Positions 56,140-64,000 of a stretch of DNA of 64,000 nt are shown here, piece by piece (position 1 is the first letter of the stretch; every line of letters begins with the position of its first letter). The notes below the pieces were generated by a model, which saw only the letters and a program-made list of their open reading frames with translations, ran no database searches and was not told the origin of the DNA. This stretch comes from Nocardioides ginsengisegetis (lineage in GTDB: Bacteria > Actinomycetota > Actinomycetes > Propionibacteriales > Nocardioidaceae). A program made the position numbers and the translations under genes. The stretch spans positions 3,457,001 to 3,521,000 of the forward strand of contig NZ_JACGXA010000001.1 in the NCBI RefSeq assembly GCF_014138045.1, written 5' to 3'.

Positions 56140-56847
56140 CTAGAGCAGGACGGCCACCAGGATCGGCACCACCAGGCTGGTGGCGAGCGCCGTCAGGCCC
56201 ATGGACAGGCCGGCGAACGCTCCCTCGGTCTCGTCCTCCACCAAGGCGCGGGAGGTGCCGATGCCGTGCGAGACGGCGCCAAGCGCCAGCCCGCGGGCGC
56301 GACGGTCGCGGACCCGGAGCAGGGTGAGCACGGCCGGCCCGGCGACGGCGCCCAGGATGCCGGCCAGGATCGTCAGGACCGCGGTCAGCGACGGGATCCC
56401 GCCTGCCGTCTCCGACAGGGCGATCGAGACCGGGGTCGTGGCCGCCTTCGGGGCGATCGTGCGGGCGAGGAGGTCGCCACCACCGAGGGTCTCGACCAGC
56501 ACCACGGCCGTCGACACGGACACGACCGCGCCGAGCGGGATCGCGACCAGCAGCGGGACCACGAAGCCCTGGAGGCGGTGCGCCTGCCGGTGCAGGGGGA
56601 CGGCCAGCGCGACCGTGGCCGGGCCCAGCAGGAACGAGATCAGGGTGGTGCCGTCGGCGTAGTCGGCGTAGTCGACGTCCAGCACCGACAGGGTCACGCC
56701 CACGAGCACGATGGCGACGAGGACCGGCTGGGCGAGCGCATGGCCACCGGTGCGGTCCCGGACCTCGCGGCCGATGCGGTAGGCGACCAGCGTCAGCAGC
56801 AGGAAGAACACCGGCGAGTGGCTCGCCCAGGCCCAGGTCTCGCTCAC
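56140..56847 (-). CDS. lrgB: LrgB/CidB-family membrane protein
   Basis: This 235-residue protein has about seven helices. It has the family block PKAATTPVSIALSETAGGIP, GAVAGPAVLTLLRV, and LGAVSHGIGTSRAL near the C-terminus. Together with LrgA this holin-like pair is linked to control of murein hydrolase activity and to metabolite (glycolate, pyruvate) export in other organisms. GTG 56847 overlaps lrgA by four bases, and an ATG further upstream lies inside lrgA. Confidence 0.9.
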   Translation of the reverse strand: MSETWAWASHSPVFFLLLTLVAYRIGREVRDRTGGHALAQPVLVAIVLVGVTLSVLDVDYADYADGTTLISFLLGPATVALAVPLHRQAHRLQGFVVPLLVAIPLGAVVSVSTAVVLVETLGGGDLLARTIAPKAATTPVSIALSETAGGIPSLTAVLTILAGILGAVAGPAVLTLLRVRDRRARGLALGAVSHGIGTSRALVEDETEGAFAGLSMGLTALATSLVVPILVAVLL

Positions 56848-57194
56848 CGGCGGGCCCCCACCCGCTCGAGCGCGACCGTCGTCCAGCCCACGACGGCGAG
56901 CCCCAGGGCCCACGAGACCACCAACCCGGCGACCAGGGGCAGGGCATGGTCGCGGATCGTGCCGAGGTAGACGATGACGCCGACACCGGCGGGCACGAAC
57001 AGCAGCTGCAGGTGGCGCAGCAGTCCGGCGGCGGCCCGCACCACCGTCGCGTCGTCGCCGGAGCGACGTACGCGGAGGAGGACGAAGAGCACGACCATCC
57101 CGACCACCGGCCCGGGGACCGGGGCGTCGGTCAGGCGGACCAGCACCTCGCCCACCAGCTGGCAGCCGAGCAGCCAGGTCAACCCGTTGATCAC
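56844..57194 (-). CDS. lrgA: LrgA/CidA-family holin-like protein
   Basis: This 116-residue protein has four helices. It carries QLVGEVLVRLTDAPVPGPVVG, typical of CidA/LrgA near the N-terminus, and LLFVPAGVGVIVYLG in the third helix. CATGAT lies six bases before GTG 57194, which suggests a leaderless start. It acts with LrgB, the next gene in the pair. The ROK regulator gene ends 29 bases upstream. Confidence 0.88.
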   Translation of the reverse strand: MINGLTWLLGCQLVGEVLVRLTDAPVPGPVVGMVVLFVLLRVRRSGDDATVVRAAAGLLRHLQLLFVPAGVGVIVYLGTIRDHALPLVAGLVVSWALGLAVVGWTTVALERVGARR

Positions 57195-57223
57195 CCGCGC
57201 ATCATGGCAGCCGAGCGGCGCGG

Positions 57224-58411
57224 TCAGGCGTGGGCGGCCAGCCGGGCGTCGACCGCGGACGGCGCCAGCACGTGGTCGAGCGCGAGGGCGGCACAGCCGA
57301 CCAGACCCGCGCGGTCGCCGTGCATGGCGGGCAGGAACTGCAGGTCGCGGGTCGCGAGCGCCCCGGCCCGGGCATAGACGCTCTCGCGGAGGCCCGCGGC
57401 GAAGGTGTCGAACGCGCCGGCCATGTCGCCGCCGACGACGACCGCCTGCGGGTTGAGCAGGTTGATCGCGATCGCGAGCAGCTCCCCGACGTGCCGGCCG
57501 GACTCGCGGACCAGGTGGCGCGCCTCGGCGTCGCCCTGGAGGGCCAGCGCCACGAGCTCGCGGACGTGCCCGACCGGGCGGCCATTGGCGGCCATCTGGG
57601 CGCACAGCGCCCAGCCGCCGGCCACCGTCTCGAGGCAGCCCGTGGACCCGCATCGGCAGGGCAGTCCGTCGGCGACCGCCAGCTTGGTGTGGCCGATCTC
57701 GCCGGCCGCGCCGAGGTGCCCGGACAGCACGCGCCCGTCGGCGACGATGCCGAGCCCGAGACCGGTGGAGGCCTTCACGACGAGCACGTCGCGCAGGTCG
57801 TCGCGCAGGTCGTCACGGCGGCCGAGGAGCTCGGCCCGGGCGAGGACGTCCGCGTCGTTGGCGACGTACAGGGGAACGGCGGCGGGGGCGGTGACACCCG
57901 CCAGGTACGGCGCCAGCTCGACGCCGTCCCAGCCGGCCATCACCGGGGAGTCGAGGCTCACCCCCCGCTCCGTGTCGACGGTGCCGGGCAGCGAGAGCCC
58001 GATCGCGGCGACAGGGGGGCGGACCCCCTCGAGCAGCGTCGTGAGCCGCGCGGCCACCTCGGTCATGAGCTGGTCGGGTCCGACGCCGACCTCGTGGTCG
58101 CGGGAGTCGGCCGCGATCTCGGTGCCGTCGAGGTCGAAGACGGCGAGCTGGCTGCGGGAGCGGCCGATCGCCACGGCGAGGACCACGCCGGCGTCCTTGT
58201 TGAACAGCAGCGCACCAGGGGGACGACCGCCGGTCGAGGCCAGCTCCTCCCCCGCGAGCAGCAGGCCGGCCTGCGCCAGCGCCTGGACGCGGGAGACGAC
58301 CGCGGTGCGCGAGAGCCCGGTGATCGAGCGCAGGCCCGAGCGGGTCTCGGCGCGACCGGTGCGGACGAGCTCGAGGAGCTCGCCGGCGCTGGCCGGGGTG
58401 GCGGTCGTCAT
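57224..58411 (-). CDS. ROK-family transcriptional regulator
   Basis: This 395-residue repressor has an N-terminal winged helix (about 15-65, SGLRSITGLSRTAVVSRVQA) and a ROK sugar-binding domain. The domain has the zinc-binding CRCGSTGCLE motif (about 246-255), the sugar residues in EIGHTKL, and AAGEIGH. A 12-bp duplication (GCGCAGGTCGTC twice) makes the repeat RDDLRDDL near residue 200. ATG 58411 lies seven bases after TATGAT and is probably leaderless. It is divergent from zwf, so it likely controls the Entner-Doudoroff operon in response to a sugar or its phosphate. Confidence 0.88.
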   Translation of the reverse strand: MTTATPASAGELLELVRTGRAETRSGLRSITGLSRTAVVSRVQALAQAGLLLAGEELASTGGRPPGALLFNKDAGVVLAVAIGRSRSQLAVFDLDGTEIAADSRDHEVGVGPDQLMTEVAARLTTLLEGVRPPVAAIGLSLPGTVDTERGVSLDSPVMAGWDGVELAPYLAGVTAPAAVPLYVANDADVLARAELLGRRDDLRDDLRDVLVVKASTGLGLGIVADGRVLSGHLGAAGEIGHTKLAVADGLPCRCGSTGCLETVAGGWALCAQMAANGRPVGHVRELVALALQGDAEARHLVRESGRHVGELLAIAINLLNPQAVVVGGDMAGAFDTFAAGLRESVYARAGALATRDLQFLPAMHGDRAGLVGCAALALDHVLAPSAVDARLAAHA

Positions 58412-58497
58412 GAACCGGATCATAGTTCGCCCTCTTTGATCTCAAAAAAACCTTAGTAGTGCTTGTAACGATCCAAACTTCCTGAGACGGTGGACGC
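58412..58497. promoter_or_regulatory. Divergent promoter region between the ROK gene and zwf
   Basis: This is an AT-rich 86-base gap. For the ROK gene, TTTTGA (58447-58442) and TATGAT (58424-58419) on the minus strand are 17 bases apart. The run of seven A at 58444-58450 and the sequence CTTAGTAGTGCTTGTAACG may include the ROK operator. No clean promoter for zwf was found on the plus strand. Confidence 0.45.
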
Positions 58498-60003
58498 ATG
58501 GACCAGACCGCCACCCCGCACGCGATCCCCTCCGCGTGCGACTTCACCGTGTTCGGCGGGACCGGAGACCTCGCGCTGCGCAAGCTGCTGCCGGCCCTCT
58601 ACCTGCGCGACCTCGAGGGCCAGCTGCCCGCGGACACCCGGATCGTCGGCGTGTCCCGCGCCGAGCTCGACGACGACGGCTACCGCGCCGAGGTGCGCGC
58701 CGCCCTGACGACGCACGTCGCCCCCGAGGACCTCACCGACCCCGCGGTGGACCGCCTCCTGGCGCGGCTCCACCACCTGACCCTCGACGCCCACGAGCCC
58801 GACGAGTGGCACCGGCTGCACGCGCTGCTCAAGGACCGTCCCGACCACGAGACCGCCGCCCGTGTCTTCTACCTCGCGGTGGCCCCGTCCCTCTTCGGCG
58901 CCATCTGCGACAACCTCGAGGCGATCGGGGCCGTCAACGACGCCGCGCGCGTGGTGCTCGAGAAGCCGATCGGCCACGACGTCGCCTCCGCGCGTGCCGT
59001 CAACGACGCCGTCGGCCGCGTCTTCGCCGAGTCGCAGATCTTCCGGATCGACCACTACCTCGGCAAGGAGAGCGTCCAGAACCTCCTCGTCACCCGCTTC
59101 GCCAACACCTTCCTCGAGCCCATGTGGAACTCCCACTGGGTCGACCACGTGCAGATCACCGTTGCCGAGGAGCTCGGTGTCGGGGAGCGCGGGGGCTACT
59201 ACGACCACGCCGGCGCCCTGCGCGACATGGTCCAGAACCACCTCCTGCAGCTGCTCTGCCTGGTCGCCATGGAGCCCCCGTCGCACATCGGCCGCGAGAC
59301 GGTCCGCGACGAGAAGCTCAAGGTCCTCCAGGCCCTCAAGCCGATGACCGCCGAGGGCGTCGACCACGACACCGTCCGCGGCCGCTACACCGCCGGGCTC
59401 GTCGACGGGGTCGCGGTGCCGTCGTACGCCGACGACCTCGGCCCCGAGGGCGCGCCGGGCAGCCGCACCGAGACCTTCGTCGCGCTCCGCACCGAGGTGC
59501 AGAACTGGCGCTGGGCCGGCGTGCCGTTCTACCTGCGCACCGGCAAGCGGATGGACCGCCGGGCCTCGGAGATCGTGGTCGTCTTCAAGCCGCCGCCGCA
59601 CGCGATGTTCCCCCACAGCGAGGGCACCACCGAGCCCAACCGGCTGCACATCCACATCCAGCCCGACGAGGGCATGCGCCTGCACCTGACGGCCAAGGAG
59701 CCCGGCCCGGGCGGGATCCGGCTGCGGCCGGTCTCGCTCGACCTGAGCTACGCCACGACCTTCGAGCAGCGCAGCCCCGACGCCTACGAGCGGCTGCTCA
59801 TGGACGTCATCAAGGGCAACCCCACCCTGTTCATGCGCCGCGACGAGGTCGAGGCCGCGTGGACGTGGGTCCAACCGATCCTCACCCGCTGGGCGACCTC
59901 GCCCGACCGGCCCAAGCGCTACCCCGCCGGCACGAGCGGGCCCACCGCCGCCGCGACTCTCCTCGAGCGCGACGGCCGTTCCTGGCAGGAGTCCGACCAA
60001 TGA
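58498..60003 (+). CDS. zwf: Glucose-6-phosphate 1-dehydrogenase
   Basis: This 501-residue enzyme oxidises glucose 6-phosphate to 6-phosphogluconolactone. It has the coenzyme motif [19 protein letters not shown] at the N-terminus and the active-site signature [13 protein letters not shown] (about 183-195) with catalytic His. VEEL-like substrate loops follow. It is the first gene of a zwf-edd-eda series; the edd ATG overlaps its stop (ATGA). No 6-phosphogluconolactonase gene lies between zwf and edd. Confidence 0.96.
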   Translation: MDQTATPHAIPSACDFTVFGGTGDLALRKLLPALYLRDLEGQLPADTRIVGVSRAELDDDGYRAEVRAALTTHVAPEDLTDPAVDRLLARLHHLTLDAHEPDEWHRLHALLKDRPDHETAARVFYLAVAPSLFGAICDNLEAIGAVNDAARVVLEKPIGHDVASARAVNDAVGRVFAESQIFRIDHYLGKESVQNLLVTRFANTFLEPMWNSHWVDHVQITVAEELGVGERGGYYDHAGALRDMVQNHLLQLLCLVAMEPPSHIGRETVRDEKLKVLQALKPMTAEGVDHDTVRGRYTAGLVDGVAVPSYADDLGPEGAPGSRTETFVALRTEVQNWRWAGVPFYLRTGKRMDRRASEIVVVFKPPPHAMFPHSEGTTEPNRLHIHIQPDEGMRLHLTAKEPGPGGIRLRPVSLDLSYATTFEQRSPDAYERLLMDVIKGNPTLFMRRDEVEAAWTWVQPILTRWATSPDRPKRYPAGTSGPTAAATLLERDGRSWQESDQ

Positions 60004-61868
60004 GCCAGCTCCACCCCACCCTCGCCGAGGTGACCACCCGGATCGTCGAGCGCAGCGCGCCGACCCGGACCGCCTACCTCGACCGGATCCGGCAGGCCGC
60101 GGACCGCGGTCCCGCCCGCGGCCGTCTGGCCTGCGCCAACCTCGCGCACGGCTTCGCAGCCTCCGACGCCCCGGCGAAGCAGGCGCTGCGCGGCCGCACC
60201 AAGCCCAACGTCGCGATCGTGTCCGCCTACAACGACATGCTCTCGGCGCACCAGCCGTTCGAGGCCTTCCCCGCGGTGCTGAAGAAGTCGGTGATCCGCG
60301 CCGGCGGCATCGCGCAGTTCGCCGGCGGCGTGCCCGCCATGTGCGACGGCATCACCCAGGGCCGCGACGGCATGCAGCTCTCGCTCTACAGCCGCGACGT
60401 GATCGCGATGTCGACGGCGATCGCCCTCAGCCACGACATGTTCGACGGCGCCCTGATGCTCGGCGTCTGCGACAAGATCGTGCCCGGGCTGCTGATCGGC
60501 GCCCTGTCCTTCGGCCACCTGCCCACCGTCTTCGTCCCGGCGGGACCGATGACCTCCGGCCTGCCCAACGGCGAGAAGGCCCGGATCCGCCAGCTGTACG
60601 CCGAGGGCAAGGTCGGCCGCGACGAGCTGCTCGAGGCCGAGGCGGCGTCGTACCACTCGGCCGGCACGTGCACGTTCTACGGCACGGCCAACTCCAACCA
60701 GCTGATCATGGAGGTGCTGGGGCTGCACCTGCCCGGCTCCTCGTTCGTGAACCCCGGCACCCCACTGCGCGAGGCGCTGACGAGGGCGGCCGGTGAGCGC
60801 GTCACCGCGATCACGCCGCAGGGCGGCGAGTCGACGCCGATCGGCGAGATCGTCGACGAGAAGGCGATCGTCAACGCCTGCGTGGCGCTGCTCGCGAGCG
60901 GTGGCTCGACCAACCACACGATGCACCTGGTCGCGATCGCCCGCGCCGCCGGCATCGTGCTGACCTGGGACGACCTGTCCGACCTGTCGGCCGTGGTCCC
61001 GTCGCTGTGCCGGATCTACCCCAACGGCCAGGCCGACGTGAACCACTTCCAGGCGGCGGGCGGGATCGGCTTCCTGGTGCACACGCTCCTGCGCGCCGGG
61101 CTCCTGCACGAGGACGTCCGGACCATCGCCGGGCACGGCCTCTGGCGATACACGACCGAGCCGCGGCTGCGCGGCAGCGAGCTCACGTGGGAGGAGGGGC
61201 CCAAGGCGTCCCTCGACCTCGACGTGCTGCGCCCCGCCGACGACCCGTTCGCCCCCGACGGCGGGCTGCGGATGCTGTCCGGTCCGCTGGGCCGGGCGGT
61301 CATCAAGACCTCGGCGGTCAAGCCGGAGCACCGCTCGGTCACCGCCCCGGCCGTGGTCTTCGACCACCAGGACGACTTCCTGGCCGCCTTCGGCGACGGA
61401 GCGCTCGACGGCCGCGACTTCGTGGCCGTGATCCGCTACCAGGGCCCGGCCGCCAACGGCATGCCCGAGCTGCACAAGCTGACCCCGGCCCTCGGCGTAC
61501 TCCAGGACCGCGGGCAGCACGTCGCCCTGGTGACCGACGGCCGGATGTCCGGCGCCTCGGGCAAGGTTCCGGCCGCCATCCACGTCACACCCGAGGCCGC
61601 CCTCGGCGGCGCGCTCGCCCGCATCCACGACGGCGACCTGGTCACGGTCGACGCCGAGACCGGTCTGCTCGACGTCCACGTGGAGCGGGCCGAGCTCGCC
61701 GCGCGGGAGGCGACGGGTGGCGCTCCGCAGGGAGCCGACTGGGCCGGCACCGGTCGCGAGCTCTTCGCGGCGTTCCGGGCCACGGTCGGCACCGCCGACA
61801 CCGGCGCCAGCGTCTTCCCCGGCGTGGCCGTGCCGCAGCAGGAGGTGCCCCTTGTCCAGCACGCCTGA
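60000..61868 (+). CDS. edd: 6-phosphogluconate dehydratase
   Basis: This 622-residue member of the IlvD/Edd family dehydrates 6-phosphogluconate to 2-keto-3-deoxy-6-phosphogluconate. Cluster cysteines appear in [26 protein letters not shown] and [27 protein letters not shown] block and the C-terminal [15 protein letters not shown] are typical. Length is that of Edd and greater than that of dihydroxyacid dehydratase (about 560). Coupled to zwf by ATGA and to eda by a 17-base overlap. Confidence 0.96.
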   Translation: MSQLHPTLAEVTTRIVERSAPTRTAYLDRIRQAADRGPARGRLACANLAHGFAASDAPAKQALRGRTKPNVAIVSAYNDMLSAHQPFEAFPAVLKKSVIRAGGIAQFAGGVPAMCDGITQGRDGMQLSLYSRDVIAMSTAIALSHDMFDGALMLGVCDKIVPGLLIGALSFGHLPTVFVPAGPMTSGLPNGEKARIRQLYAEGKVGRDELLEAEAASYHSAGTCTFYGTANSNQLIMEVLGLHLPGSSFVNPGTPLREALTRAAGERVTAITPQGGESTPIGEIVDEKAIVNACVALLASGGSTNHTMHLVAIARAAGIVLTWDDLSDLSAVVPSLCRIYPNGQADVNHFQAAGGIGFLVHTLLRAGLLHEDVRTIAGHGLWRYTTEPRLRGSELTWEEGPKASLDLDVLRPADDPFAPDGGLRMLSGPLGRAVIKTSAVKPEHRSVTAPAVVFDHQDDFLAAFGDGALDGRDFVAVIRYQGPAANGMPELHKLTPALGVLQDRGQHVALVTDGRMSGASGKVPAAIHVTPEAALGGALARIHDGDLVTVDAETGLLDVHVERAELAAREATGGAPQGADWAGTGRELFAAFRATVGTADTGASVFPGVAVPQQEVPLVQHA

Positions 61869-62490
61869 GAACACTGTGCGCTCGCTGCTCGACGTCGTGC
61901 CGGTGGTGCCGGTCGTCGTCGTGGACCGGCTCGCCGACGCCGTCCCGATCGCTCGCGCCCTCGTCGCGGGCGGGCTGCCCGTCATCGAGCTGACCCTGCG
62001 GACCCCCGTCGCCCTGGAGGCGATCCGTGCGATCGCCGACGAGGTGCCGGAGATCCTGGTCGGCGCGGGCACGATCGTCACGCCGGGCCAGGCCAAGGAG
62101 GCGCTCGACGCGGGCGCACAGTTCCTCGTCTCGCCCGGGACGACCCCGGCCCTGCTGGGCGCGATGCTCGAGACGGGGCTGCCGTTCCTGCCCGGCACGG
62201 CCACCGTCTCGGAGGTGCTCGGCGCGCTCGAGGCGGGCCTCACGGAGCTGAAGTTCTTCCCCGCGGAGGCATCGGGGGGTGCGGCGTTCCTGAAGTCGAT
62301 CGCGTCGCCGGTGCCGGCCGCCCGCTTCTGCCCGACCGGCGGGATCACGGCCGCGACGGCACCGTCGTACCTCGCGCTGCCCAACGTGGGCTGCGTCGGC
62401 GGCTCCTGGCTGACCCCGGCGGACGCCGTGGCCGCCGAGGACTGGGCGCGGATCGAGCGGCTCGCAGCGGAAGCCGCCGCCCTCGCCTGA
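61852..62490 (+). CDS. eda: KDPG aldolase
   Basis: This 212-residue class I aldolase splits 2-keto-3-deoxy-6-phosphogluconate into pyruvate and glyceraldehyde 3-phosphate. It has [10 protein letters not shown] with the catalytic Glu, [12 protein letters not shown], and the Schiff-base Lys in [12 protein letters not shown], followed by FCPTGGI. I chose the rare TTG at 61852 because AGGAGG lies exactly six bases upstream. A GTG 24 bases further in has no site. It closes a zwf-edd-eda Entner-Doudoroff operon. Confidence 0.93.
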   Translation: MSSTPENTVRSLLDVVPVVPVVVVDRLADAVPIARALVAGGLPVIELTLRTPVALEAIRAIADEVPEILVGAGTIVTPGQAKEALDAGAQFLVSPGTTPALLGAMLETGLPFLPGTATVSEVLGALEAGLTELKFFPAEASGGAAFLKSIASPVPAARFCPTGGITAATAPSYLALPNVGCVGGSWLTPADAVAAEDWARIERLAAEAAALA

Positions 62491-62497
62491 CCTCGCT

Positions 62498-62547
62498 GGG
62501 TCGTGCTGCTGAGGGTGCGCCGGAGCGCTCCCTGGGCAGCACGACCC
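62498..62547. terminator. Inverted repeat between eda and the convergent membrane-protein gene
   Basis: GGGTCGTGCTGC (62498-62509) and its perfect complement (62536-62547) flank a 26-base loop in a 60-base gap between convergent genes. It is the likely bidirectional terminator. Its arms are unrelated to the 59-nt palindromes elsewhere in the window. Confidence 0.6.
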
Positions 62548-62550
62548 GGG

Positions 62551-62904
62551 TCAGAGGATGAAGAAGAGCCCGACCAGCGCGGGGATCAGCCCGAGCAGCA
62601 GCCACGGCCGGAGCGGGCTCTTCTGGTGGATCAGGAAGCCGGCCGCGACGCCGAGCACGCCGATGATCCCGGCGATCACGTCCACGCCGACCTGCGCACC
62701 GGGGCGCGTGGTGTCGAGGTAGATCGCCGCGACGACCAGGCCTGCCGAGAGGTGGCCGATCGTGGTGACCGCCAGCACGGACATCACCCAGCGCTGGACC
62801 TGCCCCATGCTCATCCCCGAGGAGGGGCGGGGGGCCGGACGCGGCGCGTTGGGGTCCATCAGGTGCCGCCGGCGTGGCGGCTGCGGGGCCGCGGGGTCGC
62901 TCAC
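62551..62904 (-). CDS. Small three-helix membrane protein
   Basis: This 117-residue protein has a Pro-rich N-terminus (about 40 residues). Hydrophobic segments follow (WVMSVLAVTTIGHLSAGLVVAA; VGVDVIAGIIGVLGVAAGFLI; PWLLLGLIPALVGLFFIL). GTG 62904 overlaps the tag stop (GTGA); an ATG at 62859 is an alternative. The family was not recognised. Co-transcription with tag is likely, but it gives no clear function. Confidence 0.6.
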   Translation of the reverse strand: MSDPAAPQPPRRRHLMDPNAPRPAPRPSSGMSMGQVQRWVMSVLAVTTIGHLSAGLVVAAIYLDTTRPGAQVGVDVIAGIIGVLGVAAGFLIHQKSPLRPWLLLGLIPALVGLFFIL

Positions 62905-63488
62905 CCCGCCATTGTCCCCGCTCCCCGGCGGTGGCAGCCCACCAGGTGGGTGTCGACGATGCCGATGGCCTCCATGAGCGCGTACATCGTCGTCGGGCCG
63001 ACGAACGTGAAGCCCTGCTTCTTGAGGGCCTTCGACAGGGCCAGGGACTCCGGCGACCTGCCCGGCAGCTCGCCGGTGGTGCGTGGGGCGGGCTGCACCG
63101 CGGGCGCGAACGCGCGGACGAGCTCCTCCAGGGAGCCGTCCAGCGCCAGGAGGGCCCGGGCGTTGACGATGGTCGCGTCCACCTTGAGCCGGTTGCGCAC
63201 GATGCCGGCGTCGGCCATCAGCGCGGCGACCTTGTCGGCGCCGTAGGCCGCCACGATCTCGGGGTCGAACCCGTCGAAGGCGGCCCGGAAGTTGTCGCGC
63301 TTGTTGAGGATCGTGGACCACGAGAGCCCCGACTGGAACGCCTCGAGGGTCAGCCGCTCGAAGATCGCGGTGTCGCCGCTGACGGGCATCCCCCACTCGG
63401 TGTCGTGGTAGTCCTGCATGACCCCGGGCGTCGCGCCCCAGGGACAGCGGGCGATGCCGTCCTCGCCCGTCACGGGTCCGCTGCTCAT
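62901..63488 (-). CDS. tag: DNA-3-methyladenine glycosylase I
   Basis: This 195-residue base-excision repair enzyme removes 3-methyladenine. It starts RCPWGATPGVMQDYHDTEWG (Tag family), with FERLTLEAFQSGLSWSTIL and RNRLKVDATIVNA. It has a C-terminal FVGPTTMYALMEAIG with the usual His-x-Val-x-Cys-His zinc-ligand end (THLVGCHRR). It is divergent from the ArsR gene. The following small membrane gene overlaps its stop by four bases. Confidence 0.95.
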   Translation of the reverse strand: MSSGPVTGEDGIARCPWGATPGVMQDYHDTEWGMPVSGDTAIFERLTLEAFQSGLSWSTILNKRDNFRAAFDGFDPEIVAAYGADKVAALMADAGIVRNRLKVDATIVNARALLALDGSLEELVRAFAPAVQPAPRTTGELPGRSPESLALSKALKKQGFTFVGPTTMYALMEAIGIVDTHLVGCHRRGAGTMAG

Positions 63489-63524
63489 GTCCTCATCCAA
63501 GCAAACCCCTCCGACGCCGCTCGT

Positions 63525-63553
63525 TTGCACAATGCGTTAGTCGCGACTAACGT
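63525..63553 (+). promoter_or_regulatory. Promoter with palindromic operator for the ArsR gene
   Basis: TTGCAC (63525-63530) and TAACGT (63548-63553) are 17 bases apart. The perfect 18-bp palindrome CGTTAGTCGCGACTAACG spans 63535-63552, covering most of the spacer and the -10. GTG follows the -10 by seven bases, so the transcript is probably leaderless and self-repressed. Confidence 0.75.
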
Positions 63554-63560
63554 ATTACGC

Positions 63561-63881
63561 GTGACCGACGCCCTCTCCGCAGCCGCCGAGCCGACCCGGC
63601 GACGCATCCTGCAGATCCTGGCGTCGCACCCGCTCACCGTGAGCGAGATCGCCGCAGAGTTCACCGTCACCCGGTCGGCCATCAGCCAGCACCTGCTGCT
63701 GCTGGCCGAGGTGGGGCTGGTGGACGCGGAGAAGGTCGGGCGGCAGCGGATCTACCGCGTCCGCCCGTCCGGACTGCGTCAGCTCCAGGCCGAGATCGAC
63801 CGCTTCTGGACCGACGAGCTCGACCTGCTCGTCGCCGACGCCCACGCCGTGCACCCCAACCCGCAAAGGAACGAACGATGA
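63561..63881 (+). CDS. ArsR-family transcriptional regulator
   Basis: This 106-residue winged-helix regulator has PTRRRILQILASHPLTVSEI and the recognition helix in FTVTRSAISQHLLLLAEVGL. It has no metal-binding Cys pair, so it is the metal-free ArsR type that commonly controls a downstream SRPBCC gene. GTG 63561 is directly behind its promoter. The next gene starts by ATGA overlap. Confidence 0.9.
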   Translation: MTDALSAAAEPTRRRILQILASHPLTVSEIAAEFTVTRSAISQHLLLLAEVGLVDAEKVGRQRIYRVRPSGLRQLQAEIDRFWTDELDLLVADAHAVHPNPQRNER

Positions 63882-64000
63882 CGTTCGCCAAGACCGTCCA
63901 GCTGCCCGTCGACATCGACGAGGCCTTCGCCCTGGTCACCCAGCCCGAGCGCCTGCGCCGCTGGCAGACCGTGTCGGCCGTCGTCGACCTCCGGGTCGGC
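63878..64000 (+). CDS. SRPBCC/AHSA1-domain protein, 5' part (cut by window end)
   Basis: The first 41 codons (MTFAKTVQLPVDIDEAFALV, then TQPERLRRWQT) match the start of the SRPBCC ligand-binding fold, AHSA1-like subgroup, which is the usual partner of such ArsR regulators. AAAGGA lies seven bases before the ATG. It overlaps the arsR stop by four bases. The rest lies beyond the window. Confidence 0.75.
   Translation, partial: MTFAKTVQLPVDIDEAFALVTQPERLRRWQTVSAVVDLRVG

Noticed and set aside
57784..57815. 12-bp duplication within the ROK gene as a phase-variable repeat
   Set aside because: Two units in frame add four residues (DDLR twice) without disrupting the gene. Too short and non-homopolymeric for phase variation.
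58536..59999. Extension of Edd upstream into a 1110-residue frame
   Set aside because: The upstream part is an alternative frame of zwf. ATG 60000 overlaps the zwf stop and starts the conserved Edd sequence.

Overview
The window is chromosomal DNA of a high-GC Gram-positive actinobacterium, most likely Nocardioides or a close relative in Nocardioidaceae. The evidence is the gene order thrT-metT-rpmG-hadAB ... trpT-secE-nusG-rplKA-rplJL ... rpoBC, which matches the actinobacterial ribosomal/RNA polymerase locus. A complete mce operon, a MenJ-like menaquinone reductase, a flagellar gene at the left edge and many leaderless start codons behind TANNNT -10 boxes fit the same placement. Genus assignment is inference; no rRNA gene is present. 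No insertion sequence, prophage, integrase or CRISPR array was seen.

Layout. 1-360: the end of a flagellar operon (flhA tail plus a small membrane protein). 361-705: an intergenic block with a long inverted repeat, a 12-codon minus-strand reading frame with its own promoter and a near-maximal Shine-Dalgarno, and copy 1 of a 59-nt palindrome. 706-5062: a heterodimeric ABC exporter under a TetR regulator whose 20-bp palindromic operator fills the promoter spacer. 5079-16991: housekeeping and accessory genes (pdxH, citrate synthase, two GNATs, secreted proteins, serC, macro domain, GAF-SpoIIE phosphatase, topoisomerase IB, methyltransferases); copy 2 of the palindrome lies at 11754-11812. 17047-21113: a two-gene operon pairing a hydroxyacid-oxoacid transhydrogenase with a D-2-hydroxyglutarate dehydrogenase-like FAD/Fe-S protein. 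21176-24173: tandem Nudix protein, PlsC acyltransferase, MenJ-like reductase.

24254-53884 is the transcription/translation core, read right to left. It runs tRNA-Thr, tRNA-Met, rpmG, hadA, hadB, murB, then a plus-strand insert (aminotransferase, adenosine deaminase family, DUF4190), tRNA-Trp, secE, nusG, rplK, rplA, a D-2-hydroxyacid dehydrogenase, rplJ with a structured leader, and rplL. Next comes an 11-gene mkl-yrbEAB-mceABCDEF-mas operon for lipid import, lying between rplJL and rpoBC, then rpoB and rpoC. The last mce gene fuses a J-like domain without HPD to a Mce-associated domain. The rpoB-rpoC spacer carries two strong hairpins.

53915-64000: a thioesterase, an amidase, an LrgA/LrgB pair, and a ROK repressor divergent from a zwf-edd-eda Entner-Doudoroff operon (eda starting at TTG). 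These are followed by a small membrane protein, 3-methyladenine glycosylase I, and an ArsR regulator with an 18-bp palindromic operator that leads an SRPBCC gene cut by the window end.
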